NCBI GenBank assembly: GCA_900618795.1
Contig: UYJD01000003.1
Span: forward strand, 1,433,627-1,497,626
Length of the DNA: 64,000 bases
Reading direction: 5' to 3'
From: Cyanodermella asteris
Lineage: Eukaryota > Ascomycota > Lecanoromycetes > Ostropales > Stictidaceae
The notes under the pieces are model-generated. The model saw only the letters and a list, made by a program, of their open reading frames with translations. It was not told the DNA's origin and did not search any database. Positions 9,633 through 20,167 of this stretch are shown one piece after another. A program made the position numbers and the translations under genes. How positions within the stretch are numbered: position 1 is the stretch's first letter; every line of letters starts with the position of its first letter.

Positions 9633-10773
9633 TCATGCATCTTCATCTCCATCCTCGTCCTCGGCATCAGTCAACCCAGTCAGATCAACAGTGCCACCGT
9701 TTAAGCGCTTCACTGGTCGGCAGCTGACTATCTCAAGCTCGTCGTCGTCTTCTCTTTCTCTTTTAGCGCTTCTGACACCACCTTCGACCTTGATTTCAGC
9801 CTTGACACGAGTGGTGCTGAGACGATCTGGCAGTCTGGCTCCGCAAACGTCTGAGCTCTGCTCGTAGCTCGTCTTCATTCATGTCATCCGGCTCCTGCGT
9901 TCTTGGATCGGGTGTGATCAATAAAGCTTCGAGACCGGCTGTATTGGCGTATTGGTCAGTCCGATCATGAGAAACGGAGCCTAGATAAGTTGGTAGACTT
10001 ACATCGAGGGCGATAGTGGAACTGGAGGATCAAAAATGGGTTGTCCCGGTCATCGACATTGTCGCTCCGATAAGTGTGGGTCATCTTCGAAGGGACTTCA
10101 TCGCCCAGGCTGTAAGTTATCAGCGTGATTCGGTATGGACTCTGAATCACAACTACCTGGATCGCAACCAATTCGCCTTATGAAGCAACGCCTTTTCCGG
10201 CACAGTAATCTCGCGATGCACCAAAGCGGATCCAAGGTCTAATTTGCAAGTGGCAGGTCGAAACGTGATTGTTCTACAGCGAAAGACCTCGACCTGAATT
10301 GTCCCGACGTTTTCAAATTTTTGTTTGTATTCTGCCACAATCCCACTGGGTAATTCGGCGCTTCGATCTGATCATAGTTAGGCGTGTGCCAATCAGATGG
10401 ACCGGGAGTGCTTACTCTTAGCAACATGAGCAAAGATAAAAGGGCGTGTGAAATATTCTCCGGAATTCCCATTCACTGCTCCGTTTACGAGGACCTTGTG
10501 AGGGAATCCTTCCTTCGCAGTTGCGGAGACCCCCACCCCATCGACCAAAAATCTGTAGTCGAGGCCCTTGAAGCGGCCATCCAACTGTGCATTGGCACAT
10601 GTATCAATATCAATGACGAATTGATCGCCAGCTTTTGCCTCAACGTATCGGCTGACAAAGTGATGGCAAGCGGGACGATTGACTTCAGCTTCATCGGTGT
10701 ATGGATCCTCGAATTCTGGAATTCTTTTGCCCTGAACGCTGATGCCAACGTCCAGACCACGCAGAAGAACCAT
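9633..10773 (-). CDS. DUF7918-family protein (copy A), frame change in last exon
   Basis: Model from the right: exons 10773-10416, 10367-10157, 10109-10003 and 9938 leftward, with short introns (about 48-64 nt; gtaagc, gtagtt, gtaagt donors; one clear CTAAC branch). The start MVLLRGLDVGISVQGK, then EFEDPYTDEAEVNRPACHH, AKAGDQFVIDID, LDYRFLVDGV, GTIQVEVFRC and the late LILQFHYRPR..LEALLI resemble the DUF7918 family of fungal proteins of unknown function (N-terminal beta-rich domain, later PKR and VDLTG-type tail). In the last exon the spliced frame stops at 9796-9798 after ELRAELRRLRSQTARSS, while an overlapping frame carries a family-like tail (KREREDDDELEIV, PVKRLNGGTVDLTG) to 9633. Either a short unrecognised intron (for example a 52 nt one with a weak gtctca donor) or a frameshift separates them. 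Tandem paralogue of the next gene. Confidence 0.62.
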
Positions 10774-11652
10774 GAGAGAAAAGGCGGATAGTGACAACCG
10801 TCCCGGTCTTGTCAATCCAGTTGCACCCCGACTTGGTGAACTTGGTTTGGCGGGCACAAGTCGCAGCCGTCGTGAAGTGCAGTTGAAGATGGCACCGGGT
10901 TGATGGACTTCAAAGTTCTGCGGGATTTGATGAGAATCCTGACGAGAGAAATGGGGAAATTCTGCGAAGGAAATTTGGAAAGCCTCTTGGACGACTAGCG
11001 GCAAAACAAGACGTGAGCTGTGTTCACAGGAGGAAGGCGCGACTTGCATAGTAGCTTTACACCTCACAAATTGACAACAGAATGACAAATACAGAAACAA
11101 ACAGGCTTGACTGGCTGTTGAAGCCATCCATTGACGTCTGCAGTCCCTATCCAGAAGTTTGGTAGCCTGAAGTCCATGCCAGGATGTTCACGTAGATAGT
11201 CTCGTGACCTACACAGAGTGAGTTCTCGTCCTCAAATTGGGCAGCGGCGGCGTCACGCCTCTCACTACCCTGCGGCAGTGCTCTGCCACAGTTGAGTTAA
11301 TCATGCGGTCCTCGCATCGGAATAGAGACAACTGCACAAGGTGGGCAGCCAAAAAAAACTAAAAAACTAAAAAACATAAAAAATCGTGGCAGAAGTACGT
11401 TAGCTTCCGCTTACTCTATCGAACATGTTTGCACCGAGAGATAACATGATGGGTACCTGTCGGATTCAACGCCACTGTGATTTGTTGATACCGTAATGTA
11501 TCGGTAAAGTTGTCGAGCAAGAGCATCCAGCGGCGTTCTCACCTTCGCCCACAGGCCTCGTGCACCTCCCCCTTCGAGCATGCTTCCTCTTCTATCGCTC
11601 AGCATCGATCTTACCACATCAATCTCCATCTCCGGCCTCGTTTCCACTTCTT
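10774..11652. other. Intergenic region between DUF7918 copies
   Basis: 879 bp between tandem minus-strand genes. An A-rich tract occurs at about 11351-11383. The open frame that runs upstream of copy A to 11127 starts with a hydrophobic stretch but does not look like part of the family, and I treat it as leader. Nothing else recognised. Confidence 0.45.
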
Positions 11653-12713
11653 TCACTTCCTATCATGAGGCTTCGGGCGGAATGTCATCGTCAAGGTGGG
11701 TCCAGCCTGATTGGCCGGACTCGCAACTTTCTTCTTGTTGTTGTGTTTCGGTGCGGTCCCCGAGGCTGCCGTTGGCAGGTTTTCGTGAAGTGCGGTGACG
11801 CGAAAGGGGTCCCTAGTTGACACCGAGCTGGGGTCCATCTTTTCGATGGCTTCTGATGCACTTTAGCTATACCAGGTCTTCATCGAGATGATGGCAATTC
11901 TCAAGTTGGTTCTTACCTTCGGGGAGATAGTAGTGGCGAAAGATCATGTATGGACATTTCTTATCTTGATCATCAGACTCTGTGCGATATTGGTCGCTTG
12001 TCTTGTACTTCTCAGGCTCGCCCTCGAAACTGTTGCTTTCGTTAACGACTTTCGTCTTCGTGTTGAGGTTGTTTCATACTTGACTTGTAACGGCTTTCTG
12101 AATCTGTCCACCGCCGCCTCGGCAAGCAGTCGATTACGCGACGCGACGGCTCTCTCATAATCGTAGTCTCGGAGGTTGGTGGCCTTCTCAAACTTGCTCA
12201 CACGATACATCTTGACCTGGATCGTTCCTAACTGGTCGAGCTTTTCTTCGTTGCCCTCCAAGATGCGCTCCGCGGGTAGTGGAAGGGCAGCTGTGTTTTG
12301 TCAGCGCACAGCCTTGGGACGAAGAATGTGTCCAGACTTACTCGCGTCAAAAATGGCAAAATGCAGGTCGCGCTTGAACCGCGTGCCATCCTTCACGCTG
12401 TATGCGTGTTGCACTACCCTGGAGTCCGGGAAGTCCGTCGCAATCCAGCTGGCGATCTGTACGCCATCAACAAAAGTATCGTACACCAAGCCGCAGCAAT
12501 CATTATCGTCAAGCTGGACGTCCTTAGACACCTCGATGGAGACCTTGAAATGCTGGCCAGCTTTGACGCCGATCCGACAGGTAGCGAGATTGTGGCAGTG
12601 TGGCAGTGTGGCCGAAGAGAACTGCCCGGCGAGTTATTTGGATGATGGTGCTCCTTCAGCGGTTTCGCGTCGTCTCCAACGTAAACCAGGACTTCTGCAC
12701 CGTTAATGATCAT
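11653..12713 (-). CDS. DUF7918-family protein (copy B), N-terminal frame disturbed
   Basis: Model from the right: exons 12713-12342, 12290-12080, 12029-11917, 11852-11653. Introns of 51, 50 and 64 nt have gtaagt, gtatga and gtaaga donors and keep the phase. Landmarks: MIINGAEVLVYVGDDAKPL, then CHNLATCRIGVKAGQHFKV, LVYDTFVDGVQIASW, LHFAIFDAS, LGTIQVKMYRVSKFE and CPYMIFRHYYLPEEAIEKM, ending in a basic tail (PKHNNKKKVASP) at 11653. These align with copy A segment by segment (GLDVGISVQGK, CHHFVSRYVEAKAGDQF, LDYRFLVDGV, VGTIQVEVFRC). Within exon 1 the reading frame changes close to an 8-bp tandem duplication at 12591-12610. The frame is recovered if one copy of the 8-mer is absent, or if 12686-12622 is a 65 nt intron (gtttac donor), which however removes residues that align with copy A. 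Function unknown. Confidence 0.6.
12591..12610. repeat. 8-bp tandem duplication inside DUF7918 copy B
   Basis: The 8-mer tgtggcag occurs about 2.5 times in tandem. The duplication changes phase by two bases and lies where the open frame of copy B switches. Confidence 0.85.
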
Positions 12714-13405
12714 AGCGAAGACGCTAAGTGCTCGAATTTTGCAACGACTGATTCAGCGGGTTTAGAGGGATATGAGAGGGAGTGTTTGGGAAGGGGGCCG
12801 TCAAATTCGCTAGCAGACAGGGCAGACTTGGGCTTAAATGAGAAGTGGTCGTTGGCCCATTCGCCCAGCGAGCCGCTGTTAATCGTATGATGTCGCTGAG
12901 TAGCCATACCATCTGCTGCTGCAGCTTGCAGGCCGCATGGTGAACAGCACCAGCTTCCTGAACAAACATTGTGAGTACATGCAAATGACAAAGACGATGC
13001 GGCAACGTGAGGCGCCAATGTTCTGGGAAGCCGATTTTGTCAAAGCATGTAGCGCTCCAAACATTCTTAGACGTCCGAGACAAACACAGATGAGAGAAAA
13101 GCAAGGTGAGCAGTTTATGCAAGTCATTTATTTGTCCTACCATAATGTCTGTGACAAACCATGTCGTTTCAGCAGCCCAGAGTTAGTGTGTAGCAAGCTG
13201 AGGTATCATAATGCAGCGCAAATCGGGGACGATCGTCCGTGAAGCCGCCCAAAGCCATCCGTTTACCAAACGCCAGTTGACAAGATGCAAAGTCCCGAAA
13301 TGAGCCCTGTAATTGACGTGTCGTGTCATCGCTGACTGTGCTGCTGTAATATCAATGCTATGCGGCCGTGATCGTGTGAAGTTGATGCTGTTTTCTCCTC
13401 TTGCT
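12714..13405. other. Intergenic region
   Basis: 692 bp holding the copy B promoter and the 3' region of the Cut8/Sts1 gene. ORFs of 70-140 codons on both strands overlap each other and match nothing I know. Confidence 0.45.
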
Positions 13406-14408
13406 CTACCACGGTCCAACACGGACCTGGAAGTTGTTGCCGTACGAGCCCGAGAAGAGTTCCTGGCGGATCTGGGCGATGTCGTCGCTGGGACCTGGTT
13501 GGCCGGCTGTTTGTCCACTGGTCTGGCCAGCAGTCCAGCCTAGAACGGATTGCAGTGCGTTCATGGCGACTTGCATCTTGTCACCGCTCATCTCGTTGTG
13601 TTTTGAGAGCTTCTTGTCCCATCCCTCGTACTGTAAGTGAATGCCGCCAGCCTTCTTGCTCGATTCCTTCAAGACCGCCGCCCATGCCTTTGCCATCTCT
13701 TCATATGCGTTCTGCTTGACGAGGTTGTTTTGAAACGAATCCCAGTTCGGCAATCGATGCAGCATCTCCGTAGCACCATCAAGGAAATTCAGGCTGTGAA
13801 TCGCTTGCGTCTCATTCGGCGGCAGGAAGTGTGGTGTAAAGTCCGACAAGGCATCCAACAATGCAAACAACTGAGGCCTGACACGATTGTAGGAGTAGTC
13901 TGATGCCTGGTTCGGTCCAAAGGGAAAGGATGCTCTGAGTGTATCTTCGTAGTTCTTCAGCACCGCCAAGGCAGATCCGACGGTGGGCCTCGGTGCCGAT
14001 TTGACCACCTCGGCTCCTATCGTTGGGTTCTGCTCGCAAATGTTTTTGAGTACACCTCGCAGTTGGTCGACGTCAAGGGTTTCGAGAAGGCGTGGGAGGG
14101 TGAGTGGACGTCCGACGACGCTGGAGCGGGCTTTCTTGATCGGGCGGTGTTGAGGGAGATTCTGATTGGAGACGTTGGGCGAGTTTGTGGGTGACGCAGA
14201 CATGGAATCATCGCGGAGATCGTCGCCATCTGCCTTGCGTTTCCTGCCAGCCGGTGTGCTGGACTGGGGAGACGACACTGAGAGGTTAGTATCGGACAAC
14301 GTTGGCCGAAACGCAAGCAAAGAAAGTGGGAAACTCACTTGACTGGAAACGAGTATTGTAGAGTTGATGCGGTTGCGTGGGCGGAGGACTGAAGAATATG
14401 CCGCTCAT
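13406..14408 (-). CDS. sts1: Tethering factor for nuclear proteasome Cut8/Sts1
   Basis: Model: complement(join(13406..14277, 14339..14408)), 313 residues. The first exon encodes MSGIFFSPPPTQPHQLYNTRFQS; a 61 nt intron (gtgagt, CTAAC branch) follows. Cut8/Sts1 tethers the 26S proteasome to the nucleus and is needed for its nuclear localisation. The body reads GRPLTLPRLLETLDVDQLRG, then APRPTVGSALAVLKNYE, PFGPNQASDYSYNRVRPQL and LLDALSDFTPHFLPPNE, the conserved helical core and family signature, preceded by a basic stretch (GRKRKADGDD, HRPIKKARSS) that fits a nuclear localisation signal and ubiquitination region. The C-terminal quarter is Gln/Gly-rich with a short AGQTSGQTAGQ repeat. Length and domain order are normal for filamentous fungi. 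Confidence 0.9.
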
Positions 14409-15851
14409 GCTGCACCTAGATGGGGATGAGATTGCGGTTGCCGGTGGCAGCAGGGCTCGGGGGTGTCGTGCGTGGCAGGAAGATGAAAGAAAAGCAGGTG
14501 TAGTTGGGCAGGCAGATGATGGGCGTGGCAGAGTTGGGTGCGGAGCAGGGATGATGAGATAGAAACGCTGCCGAAGGTGGAACGAGAAGCTTTGTGCCGC
14601 CAAGCCGGTCAGTCAGTCACTCACACCAACCAAGTTCCCCACAACTACTAGTATTGCACTTCACTGCCGGCAGCTTCCTTGCGTGCCACTCTGAGACTGA
14701 GACCGAGACTGAGACTGAGACAAGAAGGGGCGGATGTCTGACCACGACTCAGCAACACGAGGCCTGGAAGAGTTGGGTTCGCCCGTGGGTCAGTGGAATA
14801 ATAAGAGGCAAGGCGACCGGCGAGACCTGGCGGCAAATCCGACAAAACTGCTTCTTCACACGCTTTTCCTCTGCATCAGCATGCCATCACCCTCCAGCGA
14901 ATCGTCACTGACGCTGGCGTGCGGTTGTGCCGGCAGCGGACAGCGATGGCGTTGCTTGGTAACGAAGCTTCGAAGGGCGCTGTCACCCAACAGGCTTTCA
15001 GCATTAGGTTCCTAGGTAATACTTGAATCGCAGCCGCCCCTCACACCTTCGACGAGCCGCCGTAGCTGCGAAGCTTCTTGATTTGGCTACCACCCACCAG
15101 ATACACATCCCTGGCCTCGCCTGCGACTGTTTCTCTGGGTCACCTGCCCGCTGACCGGCCCAGTCCGTTTCTGGTTCACCGTTTTGGCAATGCTGCCAAA
15201 CGAGGTGGATCGAGCCCATGTGATGAATGATGACCGCACTACACTGTCACCAGAAGGTATTGGTTGTGTTTCTGCATAACCGCGTTCTGCCACTTATATC
15301 CTTCGAGTCACGTCCCACATCATTTACCGAGCGGATTGCATGCCGGCGATCGACAACGACATTTCCATGGCAGTTTCACCAGCGATCTTCCTCGACTCCT
15401 GCAGGACTAGTGCTAGCGCTTGAACAAAGACGGTCGCGAATATGGTCACTACGCCCCGGTCCTGCATATGCTTTCATGCCTTGGTATTTTCTGCAAGCAG
15501 TGAGCATGGACATGGAGGTGCACTTTGTGACACGAACGCTCTGCCAAGTTATTCTCGAAGAACCTTTTTACCCGATACGACACGTGACGTTTTGCTATGG
15601 CTGGAATCGCTTCAGTGCATTGCTTACTCGTCCCATTGATCAAATACTAACTTGAGCAAGCAATCTGAATAGTTGCGAACTCTGAAGGTCTTGGTGTCGG
15701 ATCAAAACACTCACATGTTCGGATACCTGCTCGAAATATGCGCCGTTCTATGCAATTCCCGATAAACCGCTCAATATCCATGGCATCGTAACGCCAACCT
15801 CCCGGTTTCCACAAAATTCTTGTTCAAGCAACATCAAAATGCGCAGCTGCT
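14409..15851. other. Intergenic region with a hexamer repeat
   Basis: 1.4 kb between the start of the Cut8/Sts1 gene and the end of the Mtr4 gene. A GAGACT-type hexamer repeat lies at 14692-14722. A 142-codon plus-strand ORF (15227-15655) matches nothing I know. Confidence 0.45.
14692..14722. repeat. GAGACT hexanucleotide tract
   Basis: About five imperfect copies of a six-base unit (gagact/gagacc) in non-coding sequence. Confidence 0.8.
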
Positions 15852-18800
15852 TTATAGATACAATGACTGCGCGGCGACGATATCGCGACGTACCCGCTCC
15901 AACGATGTGTCAAACTTCTTCTCCAGCTCTTCATTACCCATAACCTTGGCAGCTTGAGCGATCTGCCGTAACAGCTCTTCCAATCGTCTGAAAACACGGA
16001 TTAAGCTACCTTCGTAGACATCTGTCATTTTGCTGGAAAGTATTAGCAAGAGTGTTCAAAAAGGATTTTGCAACCAAGTCACAACTTACCAGATCTCTGA
16101 GAACGATTTGCCCTTCGCCCAGGCATACACCACCTCCATGAGCTCGAACTTGAAGCTCTGCACGTACTCCTCTTCATTCAAGTTGTGCTTGCTTTCTTGT
16201 GCCACCTTTGCGATGATTCTCGCGTGCTTCTGGATCTCGCGATATGGCTTGGCCAGCTCCTCCTTTAGGGCTGGGGTGTTGTTGGCCTTCTCTTCAAACA
16301 CGAAACATGACAAGATGGCTGCGCAGGCCTCGGGAGTTTGGTCGTTGAAGAAGCCATCAAATAGCAGCTCGCTGAGTAACAACTCATCTCCGGTGCTGAT
16401 CTCACAAGCAACACGAGCTTTCAGCTGAACCACATCCGCTTCGTTGATGAAGCCAAAACGACGCAGGACACGTTTGCGGGCCTTCAGTTCCTCCATCTGC
16501 AGGATCTGGTGTGCTGCAGAGATCTGCTTCTTGATACCCCTGATCTTCTCCGTGAGTGCGACCTTCCTCTCATACTGCTCGTAGAGCTCTGGCAGCTTGC
16601 TGGAGTTGTAGAGCGGATTGGACAAGAGCCGAGATTCGAGAACCTCAATCTTTCTGAGTACTTTTGAGAAGCCCGGGTCCTTGATGTTCATGTTCTCTAT
16701 GGGATCGAGAACAGCAATGCCATCTGGAAATCGTTTCTTGACCTCGTCGAGAGACTTGCGAATCATATTCCGTTGGTCAGAGGAACGTAAGTCTTCGGGA
16801 AGGAAGACTCGAACGTGGCTGATCGATTCAACGCAGGTGAGTAGGATTGGTAGCACGTGCATCGATGAGCTTTCGCCGTCTTTCGGTGGTCGAACGCTCT
16901 CGGGAATGGGCTTGTCGGTCTTGGTCGAGTATGTGATTGAGCTATCCGCGCAGAGAAGCAGAACGTCAATCTGGAATGACTCGTGCGGTGTCATGAGCTT
17001 GACATCGTCTCTGTTGGGCTTTCTGGGCATGTAGTTGACCACGGCTCCCCAGCCAAAGTCATACTCTGGTGTCTTTACCCTGATCAATCGCCCCTTTTGC
17101 ATGAATTGCAGACAATTGTTGGGTAACGTAATCACATCTTTCATCTCCTTGCCATAGTTCGTGATTTGCTTTCGTAGATCGTAGTACGTGCGAACCGTCT
17201 CCTCATCCATGACCTTGAGCTCGGACCTTTCGATTTCGAGGTTGTGCAACTCCTGCTCCAATCCCGATACACTTGCGGTGCTTTGGAATTGGAAGAAGCA
17301 ATGCTCGAGCATGAATTCTGGCGAAATGCCCTCAACGCGCATCAGGTTGAGAATCATATTGTAGCCGAGGTGGAAGGCTGAATTCAGGTTATCCTGCTCA
17401 CCCCGAACAATGTCCTTGGCTACGCCGGGTTCCATTTGGTCCTCGATCATCATGATGACAATACCACGTTCGTCGAGACCACGACGACCGGCACGACCAG
17501 ACATCTGAATGAACTCCGAGGGTGTAACGTATCGCATAGACTGTCCGTCGAACTTTCGCACGCTTGTGAAGACACAAGTCTTGGCAGGCATGTTCAGTCC
17601 AATGGAGAAAGTCTCCGTTGCGAATAGAACCTTCAACAATCCCTCCTGGAACAGGATCTCGATCGTTTCCTTCAAGATTGGTAACAAGCCAGAATGATGG
17701 ATGCCAATGCCACGCTTGAGTAGAGGTAAAATGTTCTGAATCTGCGACAACTGTCGGTCCTCGTCAGACAGTGATTCCAAAGCGTTGCTGAATACCTTGT
17801 CGACCATCGCCTTCTCCGAATCGTCGTTGAACGTGAGATTGCTCATCTGCAGTGCATATGACTCGCACAAGTTTTTGCTGAAACTGAAAACGATGACGGG
17901 GTTGAATGCTTTGATCATAATCATCTTCACAATTCGGTAAATGTCCGATGTCCCCGACTTTTGCCCACTCTTGTTGGTCTTTTTCTTCTTGCCTTGGCCC
18001 TTCCGTTTCGCGTTCACATCTGCTGGGTCATCGCCTTGCTTTTCCGCGATCGAAGCCATGGCTTTGCTGAAGTTTTCCTCGCGGAAATTCCCCTTTTCGT
18101 CCACAATCAGGTGGATACCATCACTGCCTTCGGGAAAGAAATAGTGCTGTAGAGGTGTCGGTCTGAAATCTGTGTATACAACGTGGCAAGGTTGAGAGTG
18201 TATCTTCGCGATCCACTCTGCGAACTGCATGGCGTTGGGAATGGTGGCTGACAGAAAGACGTAGCGGACCTTGTCTGGCAGCAAGATAATGGTCTCTTCC
18301 CATACGACACCTCTTGACTTGTCGCGCAAGTAATGAACCTCGTCAAAGACCACCCAGCCCACTTCGCGCATAATCTCAGAACCTCTGTACAACATCGATC
18401 TCAAAATCTCGGTTGTCATTACGAGACATGTCGCTGTCGGGTTGATTGTAACGTCACCAGTCATCAGACCCACGTCGCCAAAGTCCTCCTTAAACTCTCG
18501 GTACTTCTGATTACTGAGCGCCTTGATGGGACTGGTGTAGATGACCCTCTGATTGTTCTGCAAGCACTGAGCGATTGCATATTCTGCAACCACTGTCTTT
18601 CCCGCACTGGTATGAGCCGACACAAGAACACTTTCATTTCGTTGGATACAATGTACCGAGAGCTGCTGAAAGGGATCGAGTGTGAATGGATAGCTTCGTG
18701 CAGGGTTTTCCGGGGCTTTGTGCTTCGATAACGAGACGTAGTCGTAGCTCGGAGGAATCGCTACTTGATGCCTGACTTGATGCGCCAGTATCACAGGCTC

Positions 18801-19160
18801 ACTTTCTTTTGTTCCTTGCAGACCTGCCGCTGCCGCGACTTCTCTTTGCTGCTCTGTCTCAAAAGCATCCGCCACGATAGGCTGTTGCTCTTGTTCTTGC
18901 TCGCCATCTATTTTCGGACGTTTGGCGTTTGGCGGAGCCGCTGAATCGCCATTCGCAGTGTCTTCCTCCTCTTCGTTTTCACTTTCATCGTCGTCGTCCT
19001 CCATTTCCTCGTCGGAGGATGAGTCGGCATCGGTTGGAGGGTCGTCCTTGGCCTTGGGTTGCCCGTTTGCCCTTCTCTTTGTACCTTTGCTTGCTGCTGA
19101 AACCACAGACCTGGCAGTCTGCGGCTGCTCGTCAAACACATCGAATAGCGACTCGTCCAT
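15852..19160 (-). CDS. mtr4: ATP-dependent RNA helicase Mtr4/Dob1 (TRAMP/exosome)
   Basis: Model: complement(join(15852..16032, 16090..19160)), 1,083 residues; the 57 nt intron (gtaagt, GCTAATA branch) splits a Cys codon just before [19 protein letters not shown]. Mtr4 is the Ski2-like 3'-5' helicase that feeds structured RNA to the nuclear exosome in rRNA maturation and RNA surveillance. Visible motifs: [15 protein letters not shown] (Q-like), [14 protein letters not shown] (Walker A), [12 protein letters not shown] (motif II), FLSATIPNA (III), [28 protein letters not shown] and [15 protein letters not shown] (VI), then the long arch/KOW insertion and a C-terminal helical domain ending [12 protein letters not shown]. 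The N terminus is acidic and disordered. I chose [12 protein letters not shown] (19160) as start; the frame is open further upstream but the extension has no family similarity. Length is typical. Confidence 0.96.
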
Positions 19161-20167
19161 GTTGATGGCATGTGCAACTGCGATGTTCGATGCGGTAGAG
19201 ACTCGGCTAGGAGCTTTTTTCTCCGCGAAGTGCCCGCAGAGGCGCAATCGCCGGCGTAAAGGTTGGTAGCAGAAGCTTGGGTCCCCACAATAAGTTTGAG
19301 GCAGAAACGATTGCTCAAACGGTCACTCCGACATGATGCGCCGCGACAGGCTATGTTGACCAGAATTTTGTTTCCTGCTAGACCCGCCAAAAGCTGCGGC
19401 GCCGGTCACGTGATTCAATCTTTTGAGCACTTGCTTTGGGACGATTCCTTCACTCTTTCAAAGCTATTGCAGACATTTGGAGAGGTCGACACTCCATAAA
19501 ACCAAGTAGTGCTTGCCCAACTACTTCCAGACCACTTCGAGAACCTGTACCAAGATCTGGTCTGAGGATATCGTTGCAGGCGGTACCGGATCGTTTAGAC
19601 ACTCACACAGATTATTGCCATAGGGTGCACATGCTACTCGACCGCATGGCAACACAAGTCATACTGAAGATGTTCGACCAACTTTCTAGACATACAAGCA
19701 AGTTCTTGGCCTGCATTAATCATCTCCATAGTGATTGCTTCGCCAGTGACGGCGAACGATGTACCAAAGATAGGTGCTTTCACGATGATGCAGCTCACTG
19801 CGGAGACACTTCGTCAACGAGCTGTGCGCAAAGGCCCTGGAACAATTCACCGCCTATTTGCGTGGGCGACCAGTCAATCCTTTATGCAAGTAGGGATCTT
19901 TCAGGTCGATGCGTGATATCAAAAGTAAATACGCTTGGAGTGTACGCTTGGAGTGTTCAAGGTTGGCAAGAAGAGGCTTGCGCACAGGCCCCAGTCAGTC
20001 GCGGTGACTTTTTGTTACCCGCATTATCGGCTTCGGTGTTTTCGCCGATCGACAAGGTACTGGGGATTCTCGAAGCAGTCAGCTTTCCGCTTTCAATTCG
20101 TCTAGTCGCATGCACACCAGCAAACAGCAATCTTTCCCACCATCATTTTTGCCTTTCGGACAGCGTC
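19161..20167. other. Divergent intergenic region, mtr4 / KHDC4-like gene
   Basis: 1.0 kb between divergent start codons. It includes a perfect 13-bp tandem duplication at 19931-19956. The plus-strand frame of the KHDC4-like first exon remains open upstream to 19436 but shows no conserved sequence. No other gene recognised. Confidence 0.45.
19931..19956. repeat. 13-bp perfect tandem duplication
   Basis: acgcttggagtgt occurs twice in direct succession in non-coding sequence upstream of the KHDC4-like gene. Confidence 0.85.

Noticed and set aside
19731-19916. Short coding-looking patch (VNELCAKALEQF-like in one frame) upstream of the KHDC4-like gene
   Set aside because: Too short and without splice context or a second conserved block to call a gene remnant.
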